Notes under the pieces: model-generated | Database searches by the model: none | The model's input: only the letters and a program-made list of their open reading frames with translations | Told to the model about the DNA's origin: nothing | Shown: positions 23,306 to 31,974 of the stretch, one piece after another | Numbering within the stretch: position 1 is the first letter of the stretch | How the letters are laid out: each line of letters begins with the position of its first letter | Position numbers and translations under genes: made by a program | Source of the DNA: DATAGZ01 sp036263455 | GTDB taxonomy: Bacteria > Pseudomonadota > Alphaproteobacteria > Dongiales > Dongiaceae | Length of the DNA stretch: 64,000 nt | Direction: 5' to 3' | NCBI GenBank assembly: GCA_036263455.1 | Contig: DATAGZ010000010.1 | Coordinates: forward strand, 62,001-126,000

Positions 23306-24101
23306 TTCCAGTGCGGCGGCGGAACCGGTCATTGCCATTGCCGGGCTCGGCCTGACCTTCTTCACCGAGGACGGGCCGGTTGAGGCGCTAAGCAAGATTG
23401 ACCTCGCCGTCCGCCCTGGCGAATTTATTTCCCTCATCGGTCCATCGGGGTGCGGCAAGACCACGCTCCTGCGCATCATCGCCGATCTCGAACAGCCGAG
23501 CGAGGGATCGATCCAAGTCAACGGGCTGAGCCCATCTGCCAATCGGCTCGCGCGCGGCTATGGCTATGTCTTTCAGGCGCCGGCACTCTTTCCCTGGCGC
23601 AGCGTCGCCGGAAACGTCGCTTTGCCGCTCGAGATCATGGGCCTCGGACGCGCCGAGAGGGACCAGCGCGTGCAAAAATATCTCGATCTCGTGAGTCTGT
23701 CGGATTTCCGCCGAAAATTCCCCTGGCAATTATCCGGGGGCATGCAGCAGCGGGTGTCCATCGCGCGCGCTCTCAGTTTCGAACCGCAACTGTTGCTCAT
23801 GGACGAGCCCTTTGGCGCGCTCGACGAGATCACGCGCGACCGGCTCAATGTTGAATTGCTGCGCCTGTGGGAAAAGACACAAAAGACCGTCATTTTCGTG
23901 ACCCACTCCATCCCAGAAGCGGTCCTGCTCTCGAGCCGCATTGTGGTCATGAGCGCGCGGCCGGGCCGCATCGTCGATATTATCGAGAGCACGCTGCCGC
24001 GCCGGAACCGTTCGCTCGACAGCCGCGATATGCCGGAAGCGCACGCACTCGCCCACCGTGTGCGGCTGGGGCTCAAGGCGGGCCATTCATATCAGGAATA
24101 G
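23298..24101 (+). CDS. ABC importer ATP-binding protein (nitrate/taurine/pyrimidine type)
   Basis: 267 residues. It has Walker A GPSGCGKTT, signature LSGGMQQRVSIARAL, Walker B LLLMDEPFGALDE and the switch His in FVTHSIPEAV. It belongs to the SsuB/TauB/NrtD-like subfamily that serves NMT1-type binding proteins. ATG 23298 is used because it overlaps the end of the amidohydrolase gene; the longer frame has no homology. It powers the two permeases that follow. Confidence 0.94.
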   Translation: MPDSSAAAEPVIAIAGLGLTFFTEDGPVEALSKIDLAVRPGEFISLIGPSGCGKTTLLRIIADLEQPSEGSIQVNGLSPSANRLARGYGYVFQAPALFPWRSVAGNVALPLEIMGLGRAERDQRVQKYLDLVSLSDFRRKFPWQLSGGMQQRVSIARALSFEPQLLLMDEPFGALDEITRDRLNVELLRLWEKTQKTVIFVTHSIPEAVLLSSRIVVMSARPGRIVDIIESTLPRRNRSLDSRDMPEAHALAHRVRLGLKAGHSYQE

Positions 24102-24103
24102 CA

Positions 24104-24964
24104 GTGAGAAATCGGATCTTTCCTCTTGCAACAATCGTGTTGGTCCTGATTCTCGCCTGGTATGGGCTTGCCCTCATCCTTAACCATGACCAGGCCGTGC
24201 GTCTGGCGGGTGATGCTCAGCCGAGCTGGTGGGATCTGGTGAAGATGAGCTGGTCGCTCGACCGTCCGCTGCTGCCGGTTCCCCATCAGATTGCCGCGGA
24301 ATTGTGGCGGTCGGTCTTTACCATCGCGCCGTGGGCAAAAAGGTCGCTCTTGTTCCATGCCGGCGTGACGGCTGGCTCGACCCTGGTTGGTTTCTGTCTC
24401 GGCATTCTCCTCGGGATCGTGCTGGCCGCGGGGATCGTGCATGTCCGCACCCTCGACCGCGCGCTCATGCCCTGGATTATCACGTCGCAGACCGTGCCGA
24501 TCCTGGCGATAGCGCCGATGATTGTGGTGGTGCTTGGCAACCTCGGCCTGACAGGCCTTCTGCCTAAGGCGGTCATCTCGATGTATCTGGGGTTCTTTCC
24601 GGTGGCGATCGGTATGGTCAAGGGTCTGCGCTCGCCCGATCCGCTCCAGCTCGACCTCATGCGGTCCTATAGTGCCGGTCGCTGGACGGTATTCTGGAAG
24701 CTGCGGCTGCGCGCCTCGATTCCCTTCCTGTTCGCGAGCCTCAAGGTCGCCATTGCCATCTCGCTAGTGGGGGCGATCGTGGGCGAGCTGCCCACCGGCG
24801 CGTCCGCCGGCCTGGGCGCGCGGCTCTTGAGCGGGTCCTATTACGGCCAGACCGTACAAATTTGGGCAGCCCTCTTCATGGCGGCCTTTCTCGGCCTGTT
24901 CCTGCTGCTGCTGATCGCGGCCATCGAGCGGCTCTATTTTTCCCGCGCCGGAGGGCGCGCCTGA
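24104..24964 (+). CDS. ABC importer permease 1
   Basis: 286 residues starting at GTG 24104, two bases after the ATPase stop. There is an N-terminal membrane helix (ATIVLVLILAWYGLALIL), then a periplasmic stretch, then a BPD_transp_1 core of about five helices with the ATPase-contact EAA-like loop DPLQLDLMRSYSAGRWTVFW. It overlaps the next permease by one base (TGATG). It most likely pairs with that permease to form the channel. Confidence 0.92.
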   Translation: MRNRIFPLATIVLVLILAWYGLALILNHDQAVRLAGDAQPSWWDLVKMSWSLDRPLLPVPHQIAAELWRSVFTIAPWAKRSLLFHAGVTAGSTLVGFCLGILLGIVLAAGIVHVRTLDRALMPWIITSQTVPILAIAPMIVVVLGNLGLTGLLPKAVISMYLGFFPVAIGMVKGLRSPDPLQLDLMRSYSAGRWTVFWKLRLRASIPFLFASLKVAIAISLVGAIVGELPTGASAGLGARLLSGSYYGQTVQIWAALFMAAFLGLFLLLLIAAIERLYFSRAGGRA

Positions 24965-26049
24965 TGGCCGCGCTCGTGGCGGCGCTGTTTTTCCTCTGCG
25001 CGCTGCTTCTCTCCCTTGCGGTGGGCGGCGGCCCGCTGAGCGCGCCGGCGATGATCGGTATCGGCACGCTGCTTTTCGCCGCCTCCAATCGATGGACCGG
25101 CTGGCTGCGCGATGTCACGCCAGTCTTTGCCTTGGGTAGTCTCCTCGTCGCCTGGCGAGTCTGGATCATCGCGCATCACCTCAACATCATCGGCCCGCTC
25201 GCGGGTGCTGCCTATGGCGCTCTGCTCGCGGGACTGTGCGCCCTGGCATGGGTGGTGCTGGAGGGCGTCAGTGCGATACCGTCGCGCCGGATATGGCGTT
25301 TCGTGCCGCCGGTTCTGTTCGGTGTGGCGCTCCTCTATCTTTGGGAAGTCGTCGTGGCCGCCTTCAACATCCCCAAGGTGCTTCTCCCCACGCCGAGCCA
25401 GATCGGCGCCGTGCTTATCGGCCAGGCGGATGTGTTTGTCGCGGATTTTCGTGTCACTTTTTTGCGAGCCGTTCTCGCCGGCTTCGTTCTGGGCAATGGA
25501 TTGGGCTTTTTGACGGCGCTGGCGATCGACCGCCTGCCTTTCCTCCAGCGCGGCCTGTTGCCGCTGGGCAATCTCGTCAGCGCGGTGCCGATCGTGGGGA
25601 TCGCGCCGATCATGGTGATGTGGTTCGGCTTCGGATGGCAGTCCAAGACCGCCGTCATCGTGGTCATGATCTTCTTTCCGATGCTGGTCAACGCCACGGC
25701 TGGCTTGGCTGCCGCGGATCCCTTACAGCGGGACCTCATGCGGTCTTATGGAGCGAGCTACGCGCGGACATTATGGCAGTTGCGGTTTCCGGCCGCGCTG
25801 CCATTCCTGTTCAATGCGCTCAAGATCAATTCGACGCTGGCTCTCATTGGCGCAATCGTCGCAGAATTTTTCGGTTCGCCAATCGCCGGAATGGGTTTTC
25901 GCATCTCGGTCGAGATCGGGCGGCTGAATACGGATATGGTATGGGCCACGATCGCCGTGGCGGCGGTGGCCGGCTCGCTCTCTTATGGCGTATTGGCGCT
26001 GCTCGAGCGTCAATTTACATACTGGCATAGTTCCTACCGCTCGCGCTAA
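24964..26049 (+). CDS. ABC importer permease 2, with extra N-terminal helices
   Basis: 361 residues. The C-terminal two thirds match permease 1, including the EAA-like loop DPLQRDLMRSYGASYARTLW. The first 130 residues add about four extra hydrophobic helices, longer than the usual 250-280 residue permease of this family. The ATG overlaps the stop of permease 1. Having two different permease genes suggests a heterodimeric channel, while many relatives use a homodimer. The role of the extra helices is unknown. Confidence 0.92.
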   Translation: MAALVAALFFLCALLLSLAVGGGPLSAPAMIGIGTLLFAASNRWTGWLRDVTPVFALGSLLVAWRVWIIAHHLNIIGPLAGAAYGALLAGLCALAWVVLEGVSAIPSRRIWRFVPPVLFGVALLYLWEVVVAAFNIPKVLLPTPSQIGAVLIGQADVFVADFRVTFLRAVLAGFVLGNGLGFLTALAIDRLPFLQRGLLPLGNLVSAVPIVGIAPIMVMWFGFGWQSKTAVIVVMIFFPMLVNATAGLAAADPLQRDLMRSYGASYARTLWQLRFPAALPFLFNALKINSTLALIGAIVAEFFGSPIAGMGFRISVEIGRLNTDMVWATIAVAAVAGSLSYGVLALLERQFTYWHSSYRSR

Positions 26050-26074
26050 TATTAGCGCCTACCAGGGAGGAAAC

Positions 26075-27085
26075 ATGCTCAAGAAACTTGCAGCCATCGC
26101 GGTGATGGGAACCATGCTCGCCGCTTCCGCGTACGCGGCCGATCCTTTCACCATCCAGCTAAAATGGGTCACCCAGGCGCAATTCGCCGGCTATTACGTT
26201 GCCAAGGAGAAGGGCTTCTATAATGATGTTGGACTCGATGTCACCGTCAAGGCCGGCGGGCCGGACATCGCTCCTGAACAGGTCATCGCCGCGGGCGGTG
26301 CCGATGCCATCGTGGATTGGATGCCCTCGGCATTGGCGGCGCGCGAAAAAGGGACGCCGCTAGTCAATATCGCCCAGGTTTTCCAGAAATCCGGCCTGAT
26401 GCTGACCTGTCGCAAGGATTCGGGAATCACGGACCCCAAGGATTTTCCCGGCCATACGCTGGGCGTCTGGTTCAGCGGCAACGAATACCCCTTTCTGAAT
26501 TGGATGAACAAGCTTGGATACAAGATCCTCCCGGAAGGGCAGAAATCGGCCGACGGCGTTTCGGTCCTGAAGCAGGGCTTCAACGTCGATCCTCTCTTGC
26601 AGAAGCAGGCCGATTGCATCTCGACCATGACCTATAACGAATATGGGCAGTTGATCGAGGCCGGCATGAAGACGGAAGATCTGCAGACCTTCAAGTACGA
26701 GGACCAGGGCGTGGCGACGCTCGAGGACGGACTTTATACGCTGGACAAGAATCTGCAGGATCCTGCGGAAGCCGATAAGCTCGCCCGCTTCGTCAAGGCC
26801 TCGATGAAAGGATGGGACTACGCCGTCGCGCATCCCGACGAGGCCGTCGAGATTGTCCTCAAGAATGACGAGACCGGTGCACAAACCAAACTGCACCAAA
26901 CGACGATGATGCAGGAAGTGGCCAAGCTGGTCGGGACCAATCCACGCGGAACGGGTTATCTTGATGAAGCGGCTTATAACCGAACCGTGGAGACACTACT
27001 GACGGGCGGATCGGCGCCGATCATCACCAAGAAGCCCGAAGGCGCCTGGACGCATCAGGTCGTCGAAGCGGCGCAGAAGCTTTAA
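26075..27085 (+). CDS. ABC importer substrate-binding protein (NMT1/THI5-like)
   Basis: 336 residues with a signal peptide (MLKKLAAIAVMGTMLAASAYA, cut before ADP; 21 residues in total, last A at 21). The NMT1/THI5 pattern is clear: FTIQLKWVTQAQFAGYYVA, KEKGFYNDVGLDVTVKAGG, and EQVIAAGGADAIVDWMPSAL. Relatives bind thiamin pyrimidine precursors, riboflavin or pyrimidines. Placed after preT-preA and an amidohydrolase, uracil, thymine or a dihydropyrimidine is the likely ligand (inference). AGGGAGG lies seven bases before the ATG. It is the last gene of the operon. Confidence 0.92.
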   Translation: MLKKLAAIAVMGTMLAASAYAADPFTIQLKWVTQAQFAGYYVAKEKGFYNDVGLDVTVKAGGPDIAPEQVIAAGGADAIVDWMPSALAAREKGTPLVNIAQVFQKSGLMLTCRKDSGITDPKDFPGHTLGVWFSGNEYPFLNWMNKLGYKILPEGQKSADGVSVLKQGFNVDPLLQKQADCISTMTYNEYGQLIEAGMKTEDLQTFKYEDQGVATLEDGLYTLDKNLQDPAEADKLARFVKASMKGWDYAVAHPDEAVEIVLKNDETGAQTKLHQTTMMQEVAKLVGTNPRGTGYLDEAAYNRTVETLLTGGSAPIITKKPEGAWTHQVVEAAQKL

Positions 27086-27103
27086 GCTAGCGGATGATCC
27101 AGG

Positions 27104-27131
27104 GCGGCATGGCGAGCACAAGCCATGCCGC
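27104..27131. terminator. Perfect 10-bp stem-loop between convergent operons
   Basis: GCGGCATGGC and GCCATGCCGC pair fully around an eight-base loop, 19 bases after the binding-protein stop. There is no T-run, so it may stabilise the 3' end or act with Rho. The rest of the gap to 27234 shows nothing firm. Confidence 0.5.
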
Positions 27132-27233
27132 AAAGGAGCGGGGCTTTCCCGGGGCTCGTTACCGGAGGGGTCCGCACTACTCCGAACCGTGTTCGCGTAA
27201 GGGTCGAGTCGGCGCTGCTTTCGTAGCGGCGCT

Positions 27234-27968
27234 TCAGGCCACCGCGACCTGCTTGATTGAATCGGGCATCTCGGCAGATGCGGTCTTTGGCGTTAATGGG
27301 TCGCGCAGCATATAGCCACGTCCCCATACGGTCTCGATATAATTTTCTCCGCCCGTTGCCTGGGCGAGTTTCTTTCTGAGCTTGCAGACGAAGACATCGA
27401 TAATCTTGAGTTCCGGCTCGTCCATACCGCCATAAAGGTGGTTAAGGAACATTTCCTTGGTCAAGGTCGTACCTTTGCGGAGGGAGAGAAGCTCGAGGAT
27501 CCCATATTCTTTCCCGGTCAAATGCAAAGGTTGCTCGTCCACTTCGACCGTATGGGCATCGAGATTGACCGCCAACTTGCCTGTGCGAATTATCGCCTCG
27601 GCGTGACCTTTGGAGCGGCGCACGATCGCATGGAGGCGCGCCATCAATTCCCGCTTGTCGAAAGGCTTAACCAGATAATCGTCCGCGCCGAAACCCAGAC
27701 TGCGCAGTTTACTGTCCAGCTCGTTCAGGCCCGAGAGGATAAGAATCGGCGTCGTGACCTTGGAAGCGCGCAAACGGCGTAGCACCTCATAGCCATCGAT
27801 ATCGGGCAGCATCAGATCCAGTATGATGATGTCGTAATCGTAGAGCTTGCCGATCTCCAGCCCATCCTCGCCTAGATCGGTGGTATCGACGATCATCCCG
27901 TCGGCTTTGAGCAGCAATTCAATACTCTGTGCCGTATTTGCGTCATCTTCGACTAGGAGAACTCTCAT
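27234..27968 (-). CDS. ctrA: Cell-cycle response regulator CtrA
   Basis: 244 residues. An OmpR-type response regulator with the receiver domain first (acidic pocket EDD at 7-9, phospho-acceptor Asp51 in IIILDLMLPD) and a winged-helix domain from about 125 (LTGKEYGILELLSLRKG, YIETVWGRGYML). The sequence is that of CtrA, the alphaproteobacterial master regulator of replication and flagellar genes. The C-terminus ends hydrophobic-Ala (VAVA), compatible with ClpXP turnover as known in Caulobacter. It is divergent from fliI. The 155-base gap holds three single TTAA half-sites (27992, 28030, 28096) but no full TTAA-N7-TTAA box. Confidence 0.95.
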   Translation of the reverse strand: MRVLLVEDDANTAQSIELLLKADGMIVDTTDLGEDGLEIGKLYDYDIIILDLMLPDIDGYEVLRRLRASKVTTPILILSGLNELDSKLRSLGFGADDYLVKPFDKRELMARLHAIVRRSKGHAEAIIRTGKLAVNLDAHTVEVDEQPLHLTGKEYGILELLSLRKGTTLTKEMFLNHLYGGMDEPELKIIDVFVCKLRKKLAQATGGENYIETVWGRGYMLRDPLTPKTASAEMPDSIKQVAVA

Positions 27969-28123
27969 CCTTCACCCCATTGACCTTTATCTTAAACCTT
28001 TTCGTACCACAGTAAAGGTGAACAGCAAGTTAACTGAGTGTCGCGTTTGGCCAATTTATGTAACTATCGGTAAAATAACACATATTCAGAAAATGTTAAG
28101 AAGGCGACGCAAGAATCACCTCC

Positions 28124-29443
28124 ATGATTCGCAGCCATGAGCAGCTCCTTTCCACCCTCGATCGGTTCCCCTGCGCCCGGCCGTTTGGCTATGTCGTCCA
28201 GCTCCTTGGCATGCTTGTGGAAATCGCGGGGTTGGAGGGCCAGCTCTCGGTCGGAGATCGCTGCCTGCTGGGCGAAGGGTCCTTGGCGGAGATCGTGGGC
28301 TTCCGCCAGCGAAGGGCCTTGGCGCTCGCCTACGATTCCCTGGAGGGGATCGCCCTGCACAGCCGGGCTTACCCCGCCAAGGGGAGTTCCGTGGTGCGCC
28401 CATCGCCGGAATGGCTCGGCCGATGCGTCGATGCCTACGGCCACCCCGCCGACGGCCGTGGGCCACTGAAGGAGGGATCACGAGACTTTTCTCTCCGCCA
28501 ATCGCCACCGCCTGCCCATGCGCGCCAGCGATTGGGTCCACGGATCGATTTGGGTGTCCGGGCGATGAATCTATTCACGACGTGCTGTCGCGGCCAACGG
28601 CTGGGTCTATTCGCGGCTTCGGGGATCGGCAAATCGGTGTTGATGGCCATGATGGCGCGCAACTCCGCTTCGGACGTGAACGTGATCGGCCTGATCGGCG
28701 AGCGCGGCAGAGAGGTGCAGGAGTTTCTCCAGGACGAACTCGGCCCCGAGGGTCTCGCCAAGTCGGTTACCGTGATAGCGACTTCTGACGAATCTGCGCT
28801 GGCGCGCCGGCAGGCGGCGCTTTTGACCATGGCGCTCGCCGAATATTTCCGAGACGAGGGCAGGGATGTCCTGCTGATGATGGACAGCGTTACCCGCTAC
28901 GCCATGGCCATGCGCGAAATCGGCTTAGCTGTGGGCGAGCCGCCTACCGCCAAGGGCTACACGCCGAGCGTCTTCGCCGAACTGCCCAAGCTGCTTGAGC
29001 GCGCGGGACCGAGCAAGGGCCGGGGCAGCATCACGGGAATTTTTACCGTTCTGGTCGAAGGCGACGATCATGACGAGCCGATTGCCGATGCGGTGCGTGG
29101 CATTTTGGATGGCCACGTGGTGCTGGAGCGCCAGATCGCCGAACGGGGCCGGTATCCGGCGATCAATGTGCTGCGCTCGCTCTCCCGGTCCATGCCCGGC
29201 TGCAACACGAATGAGGAAAATACGCTGGTCAGTACGGCGCGGCGCTATCTCGCGGCCTACGCCAACATGGAAGAGCTCATTCGCCTCGGGGCCTATAAGA
29301 AGGGCTCGGATGCACTCACCGACAAGGCAATCGATCTTTACCCCGCGCTGGATGGGCTCCTGGCCCAGAACCGCACCGAGGCCGCGGATTTACAGCAAAG
29401 TTACGCCTGTCTGCGTAAAATTCTCGAGGAGGTATTGGAATGA
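28124..29443 (+). CDS. fliI: Flagellar export ATPase FliI
   Basis: 439 residues, normal length. F1-beta-like ATPase that powers or assists the flagellar type III export gate. Walker A is ASGIGKS (165-171); VIGLIGERGREVQEF and the Walker B stretch DVLLMMDSVTRYA follow, then the export-ATPase block GEPPTAKGYTPSVFAELPKL. The N-terminal part is less conserved. It is the first gene of fliI-fliJ and divergent from ctrA; no strong ribosome site is seen at the ATG. Confidence 0.95.
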   Translation: MIRSHEQLLSTLDRFPCARPFGYVVQLLGMLVEIAGLEGQLSVGDRCLLGEGSLAEIVGFRQRRALALAYDSLEGIALHSRAYPAKGSSVVRPSPEWLGRCVDAYGHPADGRGPLKEGSRDFSLRQSPPPAHARQRLGPRIDLGVRAMNLFTTCCRGQRLGLFAASGIGKSVLMAMMARNSASDVNVIGLIGERGREVQEFLQDELGPEGLAKSVTVIATSDESALARRQAALLTMALAEYFRDEGRDVLLMMDSVTRYAMAMREIGLAVGEPPTAKGYTPSVFAELPKLLERAGPSKGRGSITGIFTVLVEGDDHDEPIADAVRGILDGHVVLERQIAERGRYPAINVLRSLSRSMPGCNTNEENTLVSTARRYLAAYANMEELIRLGAYKKGSDALTDKAIDLYPALDGLLAQNRTEAADLQQSYACLRKILEEVLE

Positions 29444-29850
29444 ACGGAATGGAGCAATTGCTGAAAAGCCAGCGCTGGGCGTTGGACGAACGGCGCCGCC
29501 AGGTGGCGGATTTCGAAACGCTGATCGCCAAACTCAACCACGATTTGGTTAGGATCGACCGCATGCTCGCCAATGAAATCGAGAGAGCGCGACAGTCGCC
29601 CGAGCTTCAGCGCGCCTTACCCGCCTATCACCGTGCGGTGGCGGAGCGACAGAGCCGGCTTCGAGTGACCATTTCCGGGCTCCATCTCGAACTGGAATCC
29701 CTTCGCGAAAAAATGACCGAGTCATTCAGCGAGATGAAGAAGACCGAGCAGATCATAAACCAGCGGCTCGAGCGGCAGCGGAGGCTGGAGGAACGGCGCG
29801 AAAGCGCGCGCCTCGATGCCATCCAGCAGCGGCGGTACGCCCACCGCTGA
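29440..29850 (+). CDS. fliJ: Flagellar export chaperone/stalk protein FliJ
   Basis: 136 residues, almost wholly charged coiled-coil helix, as expected for FliJ, the central stalk that joins the FliI ring to FlhA and escorts substrates. FliJ is weakly conserved in sequence; the call rests on size, coiled coil and the four-base overlap with fliI (ATGA). It ends 38 bases before the convergent flhA gene. Confidence 0.82.
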   Translation: MNGMEQLLKSQRWALDERRRQVADFETLIAKLNHDLVRIDRMLANEIERARQSPELQRALPAYHRAVAERQSRLRVTISGLHLELESLREKMTESFSEMKKTEQIINQRLERQRRLEERRESARLDAIQQRRYAHR

Positions 29851-29887
29851 AATCCATCCCGCTTCGATTGACGCCGGAACCGCTCTT

Positions 29888-31972
29888 CTATACCTGACCA
29901 AGACTGCGCAGGGTCGCCCGGGGATGAATCTCGCTTTGCGAAAGGACCGCAATCGCGGGGCGGAACCTCTCCACGATTGCCCTTATGTGGGGGCGTAAAT
30001 AAGGCGAGGTCAGCAGGACCGGCGCCTCGTTGATGAGCGTGAAGCGCTCGTAGGCCTGTCGAACCGTCTGGATGAAACGCTGCAGATCGCTGGGCGCTAT
30101 GGCGAGTTGGCGCTGTTCGCCGTCTCCGCGCAGGGCCTCGGCGAAAATCTGTTCCCATTCCTCCGAGAGATGGACGATCGGCAGGGCGCCGTTTGCATCC
30201 TTGGCGGCATCGCATATCTGCCTGCCGAGCCGCATGCGCACATGTTCGGCGATGAGCGTGATGTTACGCGAGGTCCCGCACACTTCCGAGATCGCCTCGA
30301 GTATGGTAGGAAGGTCGCGGATCGACACACGCTCGCTCAGCAGCGCCTGTAGGACGCGCTGCACGCCGGTCAGGGAAATCTGGCTGGGAATCAAGTCGGT
30401 GACCAGCTTTTGCTGATCCTTCGGAATCTCATCTAGAAGTTTCTGCGTCTCCGCCGAAGAGAGCAATTCTGCCATATGGTCCTTGACGATTTCCGTCAAA
30501 TGCGTGGTGATCACCATGGCGGGGTCCACCACCGTCAGGCCGCGAAACGCCGCTTCTTCCCGATAACGGGGCTCGACCCACATCGCGGGAAGACCGAAGG
30601 CTGGCTCGCGAGTTTCCTCGCCAGGAAGAGGAATCTTGTCGCCGCGCGGATCGAGGACCAAAACCATCGAGGGCCGGAGATCGCCACCGCCGCTCTGAAT
30701 TTCCTTGATGCGGACGACATAGGCATTGGCGCCGATCTGGAGATTGTCCTGGATACGCACCGCCGGCATGATGAAGCCCATATCCTGGGCGAGCTGCCGG
30801 CGCAGGCTTTTGATCTGATCCGTGAGGCGCTGCGTCCCGGGCGCGTTGATCAATCCAAGCAGGCCGTAACCGAGCTCTAGCCGCAGCGGGTCGATCGTGA
30901 GCGCGGTGGCGATCGGTTCTTCGCTTGGTGCGGGAGATGCAGGCGCGGTGGCGGCTTTGCCAGGAGCCGATGTCTCGGTGCGGCGCGACAGATAAAAGGC
31001 GCTGCCCCCAGTCGCGGCTGCGAACAGCAGGAAGGGCAGGGTGGGTATGCCCGGCAGGATCGCCATGACGCCGAGGAGGACCGCGACCATGCCCAGCGCG
31101 GAGGGGTGGGTGCTGAGCTGCCTGAACAGGGCCTTGTCGGTCGAACCGGTCACGCCCGCCTTGGTCACGAGCATGCCCGCGCCGGTTGAAACGATCAGAG
31201 CGGGAATTTGCGTGACCAGGCCATCGCCCACGGTCAGCAGGGTATAGGACCGTGCCGCGTCGCCGAAGCTCATGCCTTGTTGGGCAACGCCGATGACCAT
31301 GCCGCCGATGACATTGATGAAAACGATCATCAGGCCGGCAATCGCGTCGCCGCGTACGAATTTGGCCGCCCCGTCCATGGCGCCGTAGAAATTGCTTTCA
31401 TCCTCGAGGATCTTCCGCCGCTGCCGCGCCTCCTTCTCGTCGATCAGGCCCGCCGACAGATCGGCATCGACGGCCATCTGCTTGCCCGGCATGGCATCCA
31501 GGCTGAAACGCGCCGATACTTCCGCGATGCGGCCGGATCCCTTGGTGATCACGATGAAATTCACCAGAATGAGAATGGCAAAGACAATCAGGCCGATGAC
31601 ATAATTTCCTCCCATGATGAATCCGCCGAAAGCCTGGATCACCTTGCCGGCGGCGGCGGTTCCCTCGTGACCGTGCGCGAGGATTAGCCTCGTCGACGCG
31701 AGATTCAGGGAGAGACGCAGCATCGTGACCATCAGGAGCACCGTCGGAAACGTGCTGAAATCCAGCGGCTTTTCGATGAAGATCACCACCATGAGGATAA
31801 GCACGGCCGCCGATATCGAAAGCGCGAGTGCGAGATCGAGCAGCCATGCTGGCATGGGCAGGATCAGGACTGTCAAGATCCCGATCAACCCCAAGGCCAG
31901 CGCTATTTCTCCACGACGCAGAGGAGCGAGCGCGCGCCGCCAGCTTATCGTCTGAGAAGATGCCGGTTCCAT
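29888..31972 (-). CDS. flhA: Flagellar export gate protein FlhA
   Basis: 694 residues. About eight membrane helices in the first 320 residues, including the conserved cytoplasmic loop with RIAEVSARFSLDAMPGKQMA and DADLSAGLIDEKEAR, then a large cytosolic domain that docks export chaperones. It is full length and the last gene of the fliF operon, starting two bases after flbD. FlhA forms the proton-driven export gate at the base of the flagellum. Confidence 0.97.
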   Translation of the reverse strand: MEPASSQTISWRRALAPLRRGEIALALGLIGILTVLILPMPAWLLDLALALSISAAVLILMVVIFIEKPLDFSTFPTVLLMVTMLRLSLNLASTRLILAHGHEGTAAAGKVIQAFGGFIMGGNYVIGLIVFAILILVNFIVITKGSGRIAEVSARFSLDAMPGKQMAVDADLSAGLIDEKEARQRRKILEDESNFYGAMDGAAKFVRGDAIAGLMIVFINVIGGMVIGVAQQGMSFGDAARSYTLLTVGDGLVTQIPALIVSTGAGMLVTKAGVTGSTDKALFRQLSTHPSALGMVAVLLGVMAILPGIPTLPFLLFAAATGGSAFYLSRRTETSAPGKAATAPASPAPSEEPIATALTIDPLRLELGYGLLGLINAPGTQRLTDQIKSLRRQLAQDMGFIMPAVRIQDNLQIGANAYVVRIKEIQSGGGDLRPSMVLVLDPRGDKIPLPGEETREPAFGLPAMWVEPRYREEAAFRGLTVVDPAMVITTHLTEIVKDHMAELLSSAETQKLLDEIPKDQQKLVTDLIPSQISLTGVQRVLQALLSERVSIRDLPTILEAISEVCGTSRNITLIAEHVRMRLGRQICDAAKDANGALPIVHLSEEWEQIFAEALRGDGEQRQLAIAPSDLQRFIQTVRQAYERFTLINEAPVLLTSPYLRPHIRAIVERFRPAIAVLSQSEIHPRATLRSLGQV

Positions 31973-31974
31973 GG

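Noticed and set aside
27992..28099. CtrA autoregulation site between ctrA and fliI
   Set aside because: Three TTAA half-sites exist but none are seven bases apart; no full box.
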